Assembly: GCA_003427395.1 (NCBI GenBank) | Contig: BFEA01000168.1 | Span: forward strand, 928,125-948,124 | Source of the DNA: Chara braunii | Taxonomy: Eukaryota > Streptophyta > Charophyceae > Charales > Characeae | DNA: 20,000 bases | Direction: 5' to 3' | Shown here: positions 19,484-20,000 of the stretch, in pieces | Layout of the letters: each line of letters starts with the position of its first letter | Numbering within the stretch: the stretch's first letter is position 1 | Program-made: the position numbers and the translations under genes | Notes under the pieces: model-generated | Told to the model about the DNA's origin: nothing | The model's database searches: none | Seen by the model: only the letters and a program-made list of their open reading frames with translations

Positions 19484-19615
19484 CTTGGTTTCACCCTCTA
19501 CAATCCGCCGGACAACAGTTCCAAACTGGTCTTCTATCCCTTCAAATGTCACCAGCATTGTGTCTTCCACAGTGTCATGCAGAAGCCCAGCAACAATTGT
19601 CTCACAATCCATTTC
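19484..19615 (-). CDS. RSH1: RSH1-like (p)ppGpp hydrolase, exon a (partial gene)
   Basis: A 132-base exon encodes 44 codons starting EMDCETIVAG, with LLHDTVEDT at codons 11-19 and ending RRIVEGETK. The HD and ED pairs of the HD-family hydrolase are both present, so hydrolysis of (p)ppGpp is expected to be intact here. The wording VTFEGIEDQFG and VRRIVEGETK is closer to plant RSH1 than to RSH2/3. The acceptor is CCTCTGCACAG before 19615. The donor is AAG followed by GTGGAC at 19483, a moderate match. The frame stays open for 19 codons upstream, but those residues read like intron. Earlier exons (the first HD-domain helices, transit peptide) are not seen up to 20000. The synthetase, TGS and ACT regions would lie to the left and were not found. 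Confidence 0.92.
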
Positions 19616-20000
19616 CTGTGCAGAGGAACGGCACAAGGAGGGAACAGCAGCCGGAGCCAAAAATCTACACATGAGAGAAATAGCAAGCTAGCAACTGTTT
19701 CCACTTTCACTGTGGCAAGGAGCGAAAGAAAATAACAACAACACTTGCATCCCAATGGACCCCTGACTCATCTGTTAAACTCTATTTTTCATTAAAAAAA
19801 TATTCCTGCTGTGAGTGAGTTCTTGACAGTGAGCCTTACAATCATCCTTGAGGAATTGAGAGTCAAGTCCAGTCCATCAGCCCATTGGTGGGTAGGACAT
19901 TTTCTCTGTTTTTTGGCCCATGATTGTTTGTCCAGGAGGAGAAGGGAAGACTGGCAAAGCAGAGACTTTTTTGGGTGATAGTCCGAAGACTCCTAAAACT
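19616..20000 (-). other. RSH upstream intron (partial)
   Basis: No conserved RSH segment (such as the HPxxVA-type helix that precedes exon a in relatives) is readable on the minus strand here, so this is inferred to be intron running off the right edge. The AT-rich patch at 19780-19805 and the short frames have no recognised meaning. Confidence 0.6.

Overview
The window looks like nuclear DNA from a green plant-lineage eukaryote. The reasons are an intron-split plant-type RelA/SpoT homologue (RSH) with GT-AG introns, a plant-style initiator-Met-tRNA primer binding site, SINE-like retroposons and very abundant simple repeats. A repeat-rich charophyte alga such as Chara would fit, but the species is a guess. 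No intact single-exon gene is present. Most long open frames are shadows of microsatellites or decayed mobile elements.

Layout. 1-4200: (CT)n, then unassigned sequence with a 26-bp palindrome, a 39-45 bp tandem repeat and a 66-base pure G tract. 4203-4937: weak trace of an open frame. 5050-7840: three consecutive plus-strand decayed genes (called M1, M2 and M3 here). They share residues at fixed spacing and so are tandem copies of one Trp-rich family that I do not recognise. 8271-about 9915: a decayed retrotransposon gag with a perfect CCHC zinc knuckle, same strand. About 9905-10760: a C/T-rich 260-bp tandem array that takes over where gag should continue into pol. 10800-11250: (GA)n and a 29-bp repeat.

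11250-14160: a minus-strand LTR-retrotransposon remnant (primer binding site 12231-12242, candidate LTR 12246-13541). Beside it are a perfect 70-bp inverted repeat, many degenerate copies of a TGCCACGTCAGCA-like motif, a (TTC)n tract and an 11-bp minisatellite. 14420-14634: a poly(A)-tailed tRNA-derived SINE candidate. 14640-15110: a degenerate purine-rich triplet tract.

15307-20000: the one convincing host gene. Three minus-strand exons (19484-19615, 16622-16711, 15307-15384) splice in phase 0 into 100 consecutive codons of an RSH1-like HD hydrolase domain. This enzyme family controls the alarmone (p)ppGpp in plastids. The introns are 2772 and 1237 bp and hold repeats and retroposon-like sequence. 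Upstream exons lie beyond 20000. I found no further downstream exon to the left, so the gene either continues across the transposon-rich region or is interrupted there.

The strongest candidate for something undescribed is the M1-M3 array directly upstream of the gag.
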